In this document: piece by piece, positions 1 to 7,653 of the stretch
How positions within the stretch are numbered: position 1 is the first letter of the stretch
Layout of the letters: the number at the start of each line of letters is the position of its first letter
Assembly (NCBI GenBank): GCA_013374505.1
Contig: QENJ01000042.1
Coordinates: 1-23,845 of the forward strand
Length of the DNA stretch: 23,845 nucleotides
Direction: 5' to 3'
Origin: Candidatus Methanophagaceae archaeon
Lineage (GTDB): Archaea > Halobacteriota > Syntropharchaeia > Alkanophagales > Methanospirareceae
Made by a program: the position numbers and the translations under genes
The notes under the pieces: generated by a model
The model's database searches: none
The model's input: the letters and a program-made list of their open reading frames with translations, nothing else
Told to the model about the DNA's origin: nothing

Positions 1-309
1 CAGATTGAAAGAGGGGGATATTCTGGTAATGACATTGTGAAATTAGCCAAAAACATCCCGGTATCGTCGCAAGCTCTGAGAAAACGGATAAACTATTGGA
101 CATCAACCGATCCGGCTTTCAACCAATTGACATATCAGGGGCAACGAACGATTTCCATTACTCTGGACGACTTCATTTTAATCGACCAACCACTCAAAGA
201 TAAGTCTTTAGGAAGGATGTCCGACATTCTTCGAGAGATAAATGATAACCGGCAGGAACAAGGAAAAGAGCCAATACTAATGGCATTTCAGACGTTTCCT
301 GCATTCTAG
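1..309 (+). CDS. 3' part of a small protein of unknown function, cut by the window edge
   Basis: The frame is open from base 1 (codons reading QIERGGYSGNDIVKLAK) to a TAG at 307-309, so the true start lies outside the window; the GTG at 37 is only the first start-like codon. The first third could form a helix-turn-helix (IVKLAKNIPVSSQALRKRIN), and the rest is charged and soluble with no membrane segment. I do not recognise the family; a DNA-binding protein or the front of a transposase are both possible. The stop codon is formed at the junction with the insertion sequence starting at 309. Removing the IS and one copy of its CTA target duplication gives TTC TAA, so the gene ended at the same residue before insertion. 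Confidence 0.45.
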   Translation, partial: QIERGGYSGNDIVKLAKNIPVSSQALRKRINYWTSTDPAFNQLTYQGQRTISITLDDFILIDQPLKDKSLGRMSDILREINDNRQEQGKEPILMAFQTFPAF

Positions 310-334
310 GGAACTCCCAATAAATAGTTTACCC
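309..334. repeat. Left terminal inverted repeat of the ISAzo13-like element
   Basis: Begins GGGAACTC and ends TTACCC. It matches the reverse complement of 1695-1720 at about 21 of 26 positions by eye. It is directly preceded by CTA, repeated directly after the other end. Confidence 0.85.
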
Positions 335-1545
335 AAAAGCCGGTTTTATAGTAACATCCCACATTGGCAAAGTCTCAGATCTTTCGATCCTATCTTCGTA
401 GATTTTTATTGCTTCTTTTGTCAGCGTTACCCCCTTTTGGTAGATGGCATCAAGGAGATGAACGACAGGACGCACGCCGTTCCAGGTCCTGGTTCCAGCC
501 CATTCGAGAGCTTTCTCACTGGAAGACAGGAGCGTACCGTTCCAATGTTCTTCTAAAATACCCCAGCATCGCTCAATTGGATTGTATTTGCTGTGGTAGG
601 GTGGATAATAAATTAATCGCAGTATTAACCCCGTTTTGTCCACGAACTCGGTCATCCTTTTGATAAATTGAGTTCTACGGCTATTAATGTGTGGTCCATT
701 GTCAAGATTTATAACCAACTCTTTGATAAGGCTGTGACGCCCTTTATTTTCTTCCCACCATTGATCCAAACAATCTACAATGAAGTCACTGGTCTCGATT
801 GAAGTGCCGAAGATAATGGACAGGAACTCATTTGCTGGCTCAAAAATACCAGAAGGCACCAGTTGGGCATCATGCGCAACATCGTGATCTAAAGCCCCCC
901 CTCAGGTTCCTTTTCTCTGGTCTTCCCATCGCGGGAAAAATCACCGATCTTCACTTTAGTCTTTGTGTCAATAGAGAGCCTCAGCGTTTCCAGGTTCTCA
1001 TCCGCTTGACGATTGACTCTGTCAACATTCTCAAAGATAGCATCCGTTTCAGGGATCTTTTTGAGCGGTTTAGTCTTCTGAATTCGCTTCAACCGATAGT
1101 CCAATCGGTTTAAAATATACCCTATCGTGTTCTCACAGGGCAGTTCATCATTTGTATACCCCATTTCATCAATCAAAGCCTGACGGACGGTTTTTGCCGT
1201 TATCCTTGTGTATGCAAATGTCGTCTGAAAATGGGAGTCCGCCTGACTCTTCGGCTCGACAATCAAGCGTATATCCTCAGCGAGTTTTGGTATTTTTTCC
1301 TCAGTCTTTTTGTTGCCACGGGCAGAATAATTGTCTATACATTTTATCTCCATAGCCAACTCGCGCATCCCCTTTTTAACGGTTGTTCTACTCCAACCAA
1401 ACACCCGCTCTGCTTTGCGGGCATTGCCATCTAATAATTTGATCGTGATCATGGCAATGTATTCTCTCCTCTTCGCACCACTCAATTTCTTTGCAGTTTC
1501 ATCAAGAATTTCCTTGACGGCTTCAGGTATCCATCCAATTTTCAT
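329..1545 (-). pseudogene. ISAzo13-type DDE transposase, two frames joined at a G7 run
   Basis: Two minus-strand frames make one transposase of about 400 residues. The first (1545 to 889, 218 aa) holds an N-terminal helix-turn-helix (ARKAERVFGWSRTTVKKGM) and the first catalytic Asp (LSIDTKTKVKIGDFSR). The second (continuing to the stop at 329) has the second Asp in LDNGPHINSRRT and the Glu in NPIERCWG. Frame 0 reaches a TAG at 889-891 just after seven G (plus-strand C run 895-901). Reading one base back, or adding one G, yields EPEGGALDHDVAHDAQLVPSG and joins the two parts. This could be programmed -1 frameshifting on the G7 heptamer, a real deletion, or a base-calling error. All three catalytic residues are kept, so the element might still be active if the shift is programmed. 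Confidence 0.85.
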
Positions 1546-1694
1546 TTTGATAATTCTCCTCTTAATCGAACCAGTTAGTTACATGTAGCAGTAGTTAAAC
1601 TTTAATTATGTCGGTCAAAATCGTAATGTGTGTGATAACAGTATTTTTGGACTCTTTACACAAAAAAACAATCTGTATAACGGGTGGCTGTTGT

Positions 1695-1720
1695 GGGTAT
1701 ATTATTATTTGTGAGTTCCC
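1695..1720. repeat. Right terminal inverted repeat of the ISAzo13-like element
   Basis: The reverse complement begins GGGAACTCAC and ends ATACCC, pairing with 309-334. It is followed immediately by CTA (1721-1723), the second copy of the putative target duplication. Confidence 0.85.
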
Positions 1721-1746
1721 CTAACCGCTATACAACTACAAAACTC

Positions 1747-2273
1747 CTAATCCGTTGTACAGAATGCAGCAGCCACCATCACACCAATAACAGTCTTACC
1801 ATCCCTTATCTCGCCCTTCCGTATTTTAACCCGTACTTCCGCCAGCCCCACGAACCGTATCGCAAGTTCCGCTTCAACATCCAAAACTTTCGTTAACCCG
1901 CTCGCTTTGAACACAGGTATAATTTCGCTACTGAATCCAGGCGAAGGAAAAAACTTGACCAGTTTATCCAGTTGCTCCGCCTGAAACCCTGTTTCCTCGA
2001 CCAATTCCGATTAGCACATTCCTCTGACGATTCGCCTGTTTCAAGAGTACCTGCAGGTATCTCTAAAGTTGTGCTCTCCACCGCCTTTCGGTACTGCTGC
2101 ACTAACAACACCTCTTCGTTCTCGTTCAATGCAGCAATAGCCGCAGCACCAGGATGAACGACAATTTCACGCTTCTGTGTTATGCCACCTGGTATGGGGA
2201 CAGTATCAACCCGTAACTGAACAACCCTGCCGTTATATTTTTGTTTACGTTCGATTGTCTTCTCTTCGTCCAT
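1747..2273 (-). pseudogene. Nudix hydrolase (ADP-ribose pyrophosphatase-like), frameshifted in the Nudix box
   Basis: The N-terminal frame starts at 2273 with MDEEKTIERKQ and carries the ADP-ribose pyrophosphatase pattern: LLVQQYRKAVE, then EIPAGTLETGESSEECAN, the first half of the Nudix box. The second frame, ending at the TAG at 1747, carries LVEETGF and then FFPSPGFSSEIIPVF, the downstream motif usual in ADP-ribose pyrophosphatases. One extra G at 2007-2008 (CGGAATTG to CGGGAATTG) restores ANRELVEETGF and gives a protein of about 175 residues, normal for the family. As written, the catalytic box is destroyed. Such enzymes hydrolyse ADP-ribose to AMP and ribose-5-phosphate. The gene lies downstream of, and convergent with, nothing on its left except the IS end, and is divergent from dph5. 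A one-base sequencing error and genuine inactivation are both possible. Confidence 0.8.
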
Positions 2274-2624
2274 AGGAGTATGTTGTAAGAGTGAGCAAAT
2301 AATTTGGGACCAGTATAGATCTGGGCACTAAAAATCTAACCGAAAATACCAGTCTGCCGATAAGAAGCCGCATCGCAGATTGCCCGTACTGGCTATCCCC
2401 TCCATTGGGGGGAATCAGGACTCTCGGAACGCGCCGATGGTAATGTTTGCGAAGGTCAAGCTCGCAGAACAACGTGGAAAATCTGAGAACCCAGCTCTGA
2501 TCAACTACTAGGATAATTGAACTCCATAACCGCGGACGAATCTGCCATAGTTTATAGTCCCGCATCTTGCATCCCAGCGGCTAAACAAGTACAACTTTTC
2601 TTATTCTAAACTAATTGTTTGTTT
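2274..2624. other. Intergenic stretch without a recognised gene
   Basis: About 350 bp between the divergent Nudix and dph5 genes. Short open frames exist on both strands, including a 106-codon minus-strand frame that runs into the Nudix N-terminus, but none has a recognisable motif or a convincing start. The composition is not obviously AT-rich promoter DNA except in the last 40 bp. It could be a decayed gene or an unrecognised RNA; I see no tRNA, SRP RNA or RNase P signature. Confidence 0.4.
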
Positions 2625-3392
2625 ATGCTCACTTTTATCGGACTTGGACTATACGATGAAACGGACATAACAGTGAAAGGGTTAGAAGCGATAAGAGCGG
2701 CGGATGCCGTTTATGCTGAGTTTTATACCGCGCCGTTGGGTGGCAAAACGCTAGCAAAGATGCAGGAAGTTTATGGCAAGCGGATTTTTGTGCGAACCCG
2801 CAGCGATTTTGAGGACCATGCAGAAACGGGCATTTTGAAGCTTGCAAAGACACAGAACGTGGTTTTACTGTGTGGTGGTGATGCAATGATTGCTACTACG
2901 CATGTGGATTTGCGACTTAGAGCAATAGACCGGGGAATAGAGACGCGGCTAATACATGCACCGTCCATATCCTGCGCAGTTGCAGGTTTATGCGGGCTTC
3001 AGAACTATAAATTTGGTAAATCCGCAACTGTCTCTCCGCCATACAACGAAGTTATATCCGAGGTGCCTTACGATACTGTATTAGCAAACAAGGAGCGGGG
3101 ATTGCATACTCTGCTCTATCTTGATATTGATATGAGCCTAAACGATGCGTTACGGCTATTGGAATCAGTAGAGGAGAAACGGGGTGCCGAAATGCTGAAG
3201 AACTCTTTAGCTGTGGGTATAGCACGAGCGGGCTCGGCGAAACCAGTGGTAAAGGCGGATTCTTTTGCGGCATTAAAGGACTACCAATTTGGCGCACTGC
3301 CACATGTGCTTGTCGTTACCGGTGAGCTGCATTTTCTTGAGCAAGAAGCGTTGGTTAAGATTGCGCAGGCGCCTGAGTCTATTCTTCGTTAA
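2625..3392 (+). CDS. dph5: Diphthine synthase
   Basis: SAM-dependent methyltransferase that methylates the 3-amino-3-carboxypropyl-histidine of archaeal EF-2 during diphthamide synthesis; cytoplasmic. The 255-residue product opens with MLTFIGLGLYDETDIT and KGLEAIRAADAVYAEFYT, the hallmark N-terminus of the family. It also has VLLCGGDAMIATTH (SAM-site glycine loop) and the GKSATVSPPYN region. Length is normal. I chose the ATG at 2625 over the in-frame TTG at 2619 because family members begin MLTF. It is a single-gene unit: the Nudix gene is divergent on the left and the nikL-like gene convergent on the right. A promoter probably lies in the AT-rich bases just upstream, but no clear Shine-Dalgarno is seen. 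Confidence 0.93.
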   Translation: MLTFIGLGLYDETDITVKGLEAIRAADAVYAEFYTAPLGGKTLAKMQEVYGKRIFVRTRSDFEDHAETGILKLAKTQNVVLLCGGDAMIATTHVDLRLRAIDRGIETRLIHAPSISCAVAGLCGLQNYKFGKSATVSPPYNEVISEVPYDTVLANKERGLHTLLYLDIDMSLNDALRLLESVEEKRGAEMLKNSLAVGIARAGSAKPVVKADSFAALKDYQFGALPHVLVVTGELHFLEQEALVKIAQAPESILR

Positions 3393-3436
3393 CGACCACA
3401 CAACTTAACTCTGACTGCGATCTTTACACGTGAATC

Positions 3437-3478
3437 CACGGCTATCGATCTGACTCCGTGATACAGATGGATCTGTAT
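3437..3478. terminator. Cluster of inverted repeats between convergent gene ends
   Basis: CACGG (3437-3441) pairs with CCGTG (3456-3460). Directly after comes a perfect 8-bp dyad, ATACAGAT (3461-3468), GG, ATCTGTAT (3471-3478). It sits between the dph5 stop (3392) and the nikL-like stop (3484), where a bidirectional 3'-end structure would be expected. There is no long T run, so it is not a classic intrinsic terminator; a protein-binding operator is an alternative. Confidence 0.45.
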
Positions 3479-3483
3479 GGCAC

Positions 3484-3930
3484 TCATTCATCCTTTGATT
3501 GCCGAGCTTGCTTAAACGCTTTGTACCATAAAAAAAGGCCAAGAATTCCGAGAATATACCCCAGACCCGCAAAAACCCTGAGATAAAGAGGGAATTCACT
3601 TTTCGTTTCACCCGCGGCGGTGGTTAGATTGACCGTCTTCTCATTCCTGTGACCTGTTGATTCAACAACAACCAGCCAGTCCTTCCCATATTTTGGATCA
3701 AAGCTAAACATACCGTTTTCATCTGTCTTACCCTCTACATACAGCTTTCCATCAGGATAAAATACTTCAACATCTCCATCCTGTACAGGTGTAGCCGTCA
3801 GACCGCCGTAGTATGCCTCGATGTAGACCGACTCAATTCCATAATCTACGACTAGTGCATGCCCTGATACAACTGCGGGACTCAATGCTATAATAACAAA
3901 AATCGCCAGTATCAAACCGCTCTTCATCAT
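3484..3930 (-). CDS. NikL-like membrane-anchored accessory protein of a nickel uptake system
   Basis: A 148-residue exported protein: signal peptide at residues 1-23 (MMKSGLILAIFVIIALSPAV, then SGHA), an extracytoplasmic beta-rich domain (YPDGKLYVEGKTDENGMFSF, carboxypeptidase-regulatory-like), one transmembrane helix near 115-137 (YLRVFAGLGYILGILGLFLW) and a short basic tail. The start overlaps the stop of the upstream DUF4198 gene by 4 bases (ATGA), so the two are translationally coupled. The architecture and partner match the NikK/NikL accessory pair known from some archaeal and bacterial ECF-type nickel transporters, where these proteins accompany NikM/NikQ/NikO. Those transporter subunits are not in this window. 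Nickel specificity is inferred from family pairing and the neighbouring cfbB-type gene. Confidence 0.6.
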   Translation of the reverse strand: MMKSGLILAIFVIIALSPAVVSGHALVVDYGIESVYIEAYYGGLTATPVQDGDVEVFYPDGKLYVEGKTDENGMFSFDPKYGKDWLVVVESTGHRNEKTVNLTTAAGETKSEFPLYLRVFAGLGYILGILGLFLWYKAFKQARQSKDE

Positions 3931-4855
3931 AATTCTCCGGATCTTTTCCGTATCAAAAGAACAGCGATAAGCACAATTAGCCCTACTGTCGTGATTATTC
4001 CGGCTGCTGGTGACTCAGGTGTTGTATCTGCCTTGGGAGTGGCTGTGTAGTCCCCTTTCTCTGCGGGCGGGAAAGACTCGAATACCGGTACGAGGAAGAT
4101 GCTGCGCTCCATCACACCTTTACCAAAGGCCGCAATAGCCCATACCCCCGGTTCATCGAGCGTATATACAAAATTACCATCTGAATCGGTCTTTACCTGT
4201 CCTTTCACCATCATCCATGAGTCCTGCGGATAGATAGCCTCTGCTTTCTTGAGTACCTCCGGATCATCGCTCAGACGATACTTTACGACAAAAACCGTTG
4301 TGTTTGTGAGTGGTTCTCCATCCTGAAGCGCCCTTGCTTTGAATACCGTTCCCTCTTCTAGCCCGTAGGGGCGTATGTAAGGGATTATCTCGACCTTATC
4401 GCCAACTTCCGCATCCCATCCATTCCAGGATGCCTGACCGCAGTGAATTACCGCCTTTGCATGGTCAACAAACTCACCCTTAATCGCAGATACATTCATC
4501 GCGGCATAAACAATGTAATCTCCCCGCTTATCAACAGTGAAAGAGACGTTATACGCCTTTACCCCTTCTACAGAGGTTTCAACAGGAGTTAATTGCGTGA
4601 TGTTACCATCAGGTGCCCTTACATATACCTCCGGGACATCAATACAGTCGAACAGTTCCTTGAATGGGCACCCCCAGTGATCAGCACGGTCTTTTCCTCG
4701 CCCAAACTTGCAATGTAATCCTCCGGGGCGACATCCATGCTACCACCCGGAAAGAGCATCGCGAAGTGGGCAGATGCTGTACCCACGATACAACTTCCTG
4801 CGATTAAGACGGCTATGAGTACAACTATAGTGTTCCTACTACCACGTATATTCAT
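3927..4855 (-). pseudogene. NikK-like DUF4198 protein, single frameshift
   Basis: The first frame (4855 to 4619) gives a signal peptide ending near TASAHFAMLFPGG, typical of DUF4198 nickel-associated proteins, then loses frame at LITGGA. The other frame continues GCPFKELFDCIDVPEVYV, ALQDGEPLTNTTVFVVKY, LDEPGVWAIAAFGKG, and ends with a Pro/Thr-rich linker plus a C-terminal helix (GIITTVGLIVLIAVLLI) and RKR anchor. One extra G in the run complementary to 4671-4675 gives ITGGCPFKELFD and restores a protein of about 309 residues. The family binds or delivers metal outside the cell with ECF nickel/cobalt transporters. It is the first gene of a two-gene operon with the NikL-like gene. A real pseudogene and an undercalled homopolymer cannot be told apart here; the rest of the frame is clean, favouring an error. 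Confidence 0.65.
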
Positions 4856-4877
4856 ATTTTGTCTTTGATGAGTATAC

Positions 4878-4885
4878 TATATAAA
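4878..4885 (-). promoter_or_regulatory. TATA box for the nikK/nikL-like operon
   Basis: Minus-strand TTTATATA lies 23-30 bases before the ATG at 4855. With archaeal spacing this places transcription start near the start codon, suggesting a leaderless mRNA. Confidence 0.6.
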
Positions 4886-4996
4886 GGCTTTACGTTTAGT
4901 TGCATGAAACACCAAATAACAAAAATACCGATTGCTGTGGTTACAATATGATTTTGTCAAATTACTTTAAACCAGAAGCAACTTGTAGTATAAACT

Positions 4997-6448
4997 ATGG
5001 ATACCGCCATTCCAAGAGTAGTAATTGCAGGTGACCGCAGCTCCGCAGGTAAGACCACCATATGCATGGGCCTTTTAAGCGTTTTGCGAGCACAGGGATT
5101 TGTGGTTCAAAGCTACAAGGTAGGCCTTGACTATATAGATCCGGGGTTTCATACCCTGGTTTCTGGCAGACATTCGCGTAATCTGGACGGTTTCTTGATG
5201 TCTCCAGAAGTGGTGAAAGAGCTTTTTATAAGGAATAGTGCGGGAGCGGACATTGCGGTGATAGAAGGCGTGCGAGGACTTTACGAAGGTTTGAACTATT
5301 TTGATGATGTAGGAAGCACTGCGGAGATAGCAAAGATTCTGCGCTGCCAGGTTATACTTGTGATTGATGCGGGTAGCATAACGAGGAGCGTTGCTGCGAT
5401 AGTTAATGGTTACAAAAGCCTTGACCCGGAACTCCGGATAGCCGGCGTCATTTTAAATAATATCGGGAGTGAGCGACATGGCGATAAGGCAGAGAAAGCG
5501 GTGGAGAAGTATAGCGGTGTGGAAGTAATCGGTAAGATACCTCGGCAGCGTGACTTAGGCATCTCTATGCGGCATCTCGGCTTGATTACCGCTACGGAAT
5601 GTGAATATAGAGAGGCTACTTTTGATAGCGTGCTGAAAAAGATAAAAGCATCGGTAGAGACGAATGTTAATCTGAATAGGCTATTAGATGTTGCAAAGTC
5701 GGCACCTGCCCTGAACTTGCCCGTGGCGAAAGTTTTCCAGCCGCTTAAACGAGAATCTAGGTATGTCAAGATTGCCGTGGCTTTTGACGAGGCATTCAAT
5801 TTTTACTATCAGGATACGCTGGATTTACTCGTGCAGGAAGGCGCGGAACTCGTATTCTTCAGCCCTATTCGGGATAAAAAGCTACCGGACGGTGTGGACG
5901 CTGTTTATATCGGTGGGGGCTTCCCGGAGATTTACGGCGCGGAATTATCCGCAAACACGCAGATGCGCCATGACATTAAGGGCTTTTACGATAGATACGG
6001 CGTTATCTATGCGGAATGCGGCGGGTTGATGTATTTGATGGACGAACTGGAATATGCACCTGTACAGGGTTTACGGGGTCGTGATGCAGAACATCAAGAA
6101 AGCAATAGTTACGAGATGTGCGGTGTGCTAAGAGGCAGGGTAAAATTTGGCGAGAAGAGAGTGGTGAATTATGTAATAGGCGAGTTCCGAAACGATTGTA
6201 TCATAGGACGAAGCGGGGACAGGTTCAAGGGGCATGAATTCCATCACTCAGAAATAACGCTCGAAGATGATGTTGAGTTCGCATACACAATGTTGAGAGG
6301 CGAAGGAATAAAAGGCGGTATGGATGGTATTATCACGAAGAACTGTCTCGCTGCGTACGCACATCTGCATGCTGCTTCGTATACAGAATTCGCAACAAAG
6401 TTTGTGGAAAGCGCAAGGAAAAGTAAAAATGGGGTCGGTGCGATTTGA
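4997..6448 (+). CDS. cfbB: Cobyrinate / Ni-sirohydrochlorin a,c-diamide synthase (CbiA/CfbB family)
   Basis: An ATP- and glutamine-dependent amidotransferase that amidates the a and c side chains of a corrinoid (CbiA) or of Ni-sirohydrochlorin on the way to coenzyme F430 (CfbB). The 483-residue product has an N-terminal dethiobiotin-synthetase-like domain with a P-loop at residues 12-21 (GDRSSAGKTT) and YKVGLDYIDPGFH. Its C-terminal class I-type glutaminase has the nucleophile Cys341 in AECGGLMYL, GHEFHHSE at 412-419 and a late His pair (YAHLHAAS, His456/His458). Length is normal. The ATG at 4997 is the first start and a TTTAAA TATA-like box lies about 30 bp upstream. I favour CfbB because of the facing nickel-uptake-like genes and the mmp12 gene elsewhere in the window, but sequence alone does not separate CfbB from CbiA. 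The last six codons overlap the antisense tRNA-Trp. Confidence 0.85.
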   Translation: MDTAIPRVVIAGDRSSAGKTTICMGLLSVLRAQGFVVQSYKVGLDYIDPGFHTLVSGRHSRNLDGFLMSPEVVKELFIRNSAGADIAVIEGVRGLYEGLNYFDDVGSTAEIAKILRCQVILVIDAGSITRSVAAIVNGYKSLDPELRIAGVILNNIGSERHGDKAEKAVEKYSGVEVIGKIPRQRDLGISMRHLGLITATECEYREATFDSVLKKIKASVETNVNLNRLLDVAKSAPALNLPVAKVFQPLKRESRYVKIAVAFDEAFNFYYQDTLDLLVQEGAELVFFSPIRDKKLPDGVDAVYIGGGFPEIYGAELSANTQMRHDIKGFYDRYGVIYAECGGLMYLMDELEYAPVQGLRGRDAEHQESNSYEMCGVLRGRVKFGEKRVVNYVIGEFRNDCIIGRSGDRFKGHEFHHSEITLEDDVEFAYTMLRGEGIKGGMDGIITKNCLAAYAHLHAASYTEFATKFVESARKSKNGVGAI

Positions 6449-6503
6449 ACGCACGGTCGGCGAGTCTGGAGCCCGCTGCCCTTCCGGACTAGGCCACGAC
6501 CCC
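6430..6503 (-). tRNA. tRNA-Trp (CCA anticodon)
   Basis: Minus-strand cloverleaf: acceptor GGGGTCG pairs with CGACCCC; D arm GCCT...GGGC; anticodon stem GCGGG/CTCGC with loop CTCCAGA (anticodon CCA); T arm GTGCG-TTCAAAT-CGCAC; discriminator A. The 3' CCA is not encoded. No intron is present, although many euryarchaeal tRNA-Trp genes carry one. A T-rich stretch follows the 3' end. The 3' part of the gene overlaps the last 19 bases of the convergent cfbB-type gene. Confidence 0.96.
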
Positions 6504-6522
6504 TATATGATACACATCGCAC

Positions 6523-6528
6523 TTATAA
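6523..6528 (-). promoter_or_regulatory. TATA box for tRNA-Trp
   Basis: TTATAA lies 20-25 bases upstream of the mature tRNA 5' end at 6503, the spacing expected of an archaeal promoter. Confidence 0.55.
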
Positions 6529-6539
6529 CTAATACGCTT

Positions 6540-7646
6540 TCAACATATAGTCTTTACCTTCTCTCGCGCTTCCTTCATGACATCGCGTAATATCACTGTT
6601 GTCTCGTCCATTGTGCGCCGGTCAACAGGATACGGCACGCCGTCCTTACCACCAAACGCAAACGAGTACTTGACCGGGTCACGCCAACTAGGTTTCTCGC
6701 CATATATCAATTCCGAGATGAGCGACAATGCCCTTACCGCTGCCGGTCCCACACCGCGTACGCCCAGGAACTGCTCATAATTCGCTGGTTGTCTATCGTA
6801 TGCCACGCGAAAAGCATCCCAGTTCACGCGCATCGGCAACCGGTACACCTTCGACTTTTCGTATTCCTCGTTAACCCCACCTTTCGTGGCGTCCTCAAAA
6901 TTGAATAGCGTTCTCTGCCCGGCTCTTATCTTTTTACCACCACCGAGCTCTTTATATAACCGCTCTAATTCGCCCGTGCCGGCATTAACAAGGTCAAGCG
7001 AAGTTTCTTTGCAGCCCCTGCTAGCTTTTGACGTCATATCCAGCACTTCCTCTTCCTGTCGCACACCAACAATACCCTTATGCGGCTCCTCTTCATAGCG
7101 CTTTACCGCGGAAGAGAGCCAGTGGTACCGTCTCGCAAACTGGTTACTGGGATTCATACCCTGCTGAATCACCGCCCACTCGCCCTTCTCCGAGATAATC
7201 ATTGAATGGTGGTAAAGTTGATAGCCATCCTGTACGCATGCGTTATCCACCTTTGCCGATATTCGACTTGCGTATTTCAGCTCTGCTATTTTGCTATCGC
7301 TAAACCCCATTTTATCGCCTATTGTGTCTATATCAGACAGCGTGTTCTTTGAGGCTTTGCCTTTACCGCCAGCAATGCCGATACCGAATTCTTCGGGCAC
7401 GATAACCGATTTTAAAACGCCGCAGACCACGGTTGTAGTCCCGCTACTGTGCCAGTCATAAGCCAAAACACATGAAAGCGACTGAAACCAGAGCGGGTCC
7501 GCCAACTTCTCTATCAAGCCGTCCACGCCATGTTCATCTACTAGCAGCCCAAACATAGCATGTGCTAAGCCCTTCATACGCTTTACCAGCCAATACGGTG
7601 CTGATCCGCCGTGAAGTGGTAAATCTACCACGCCCGACCTGTTCAT
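6540..7646 (-). CDS. DUF763 family protein with a helix-hairpin-helix motif
   Basis: A 368-residue protein opening MNRSGVVDLPLHGGSAPYWL, the signature start of DUF763, with the conserved internal stretch YQLYHHSMIISEKGEWAVIQQ and QGMNPSNQFARRYHW. Near residues 290-315 a helix-hairpin-helix-like segment (FLGVRGVGPAAVRALSLI) suggests nucleic-acid binding. Function is not established; a DNA-repair or DNA-processing role is inference from that motif. The gene starts 7 bases after the end of rpl15e on the same strand, so the two are probably cotranscribed, with DUF763 distal. Its end faces the tRNA-Trp promoter. Length is normal and no damage is visible. Confidence 0.85.
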   Translation of the reverse strand: MNRSGVVDLPLHGGSAPYWLVKRMKGLAHAMFGLLVDEHGVDGLIEKLADPLWFQSLSCVLAYDWHSSGTTTVVCGVLKSVIVPEEFGIGIAGGKGKASKNTLSDIDTIGDKMGFSDSKIAELKYASRISAKVDNACVQDGYQLYHHSMIISEKGEWAVIQQGMNPSNQFARRYHWLSSAVKRYEEEPHKGIVGVRQEEEVLDMTSKASRGCKETSLDLVNAGTGELERLYKELGGGKKIRAGQRTLFNFEDATKGGVNEEYEKSKVYRLPMRVNWDAFRVAYDRQPANYEQFLGVRGVGPAAVRALSLISELIYGEKPSWRDPVKYSFAFGGKDGVPYPVDRRTMDETTVILRDVMKEAREKVKTIC

Positions 7647-7653
7647 GCTTAAT

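Larger units (their letters stand above)
309..1720 (-). mobile_element. Complete ISAzo13-like insertion sequence (about 1.41 kb)
   Basis: The element is bounded by imperfect 26-bp terminal inverted repeats (309-334 and 1695-1720), both reading GGGAACTC at the outside and ACCC at the inside when read inward. It is flanked by a 3-bp direct repeat CTA (306-308 and 1721-1723), which I read as the target-site duplication. It carries one transposase on the minus strand, interrupted by one frame change. The intact ends and duplication suggest a fairly recent insertion. Family assignment rests on transposase motifs only (LDNGPHINSRRT; YYPPYHSKYNPIERCWG). Confidence 0.85.

Noticed and set aside
2245..2565. 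106-codon minus-strand open frame overlapping the Nudix N-terminus
   Set aside because: No recognisable motif, no plausible promoter or ribosome site, and it overlaps the well-supported Nudix start in another frame.
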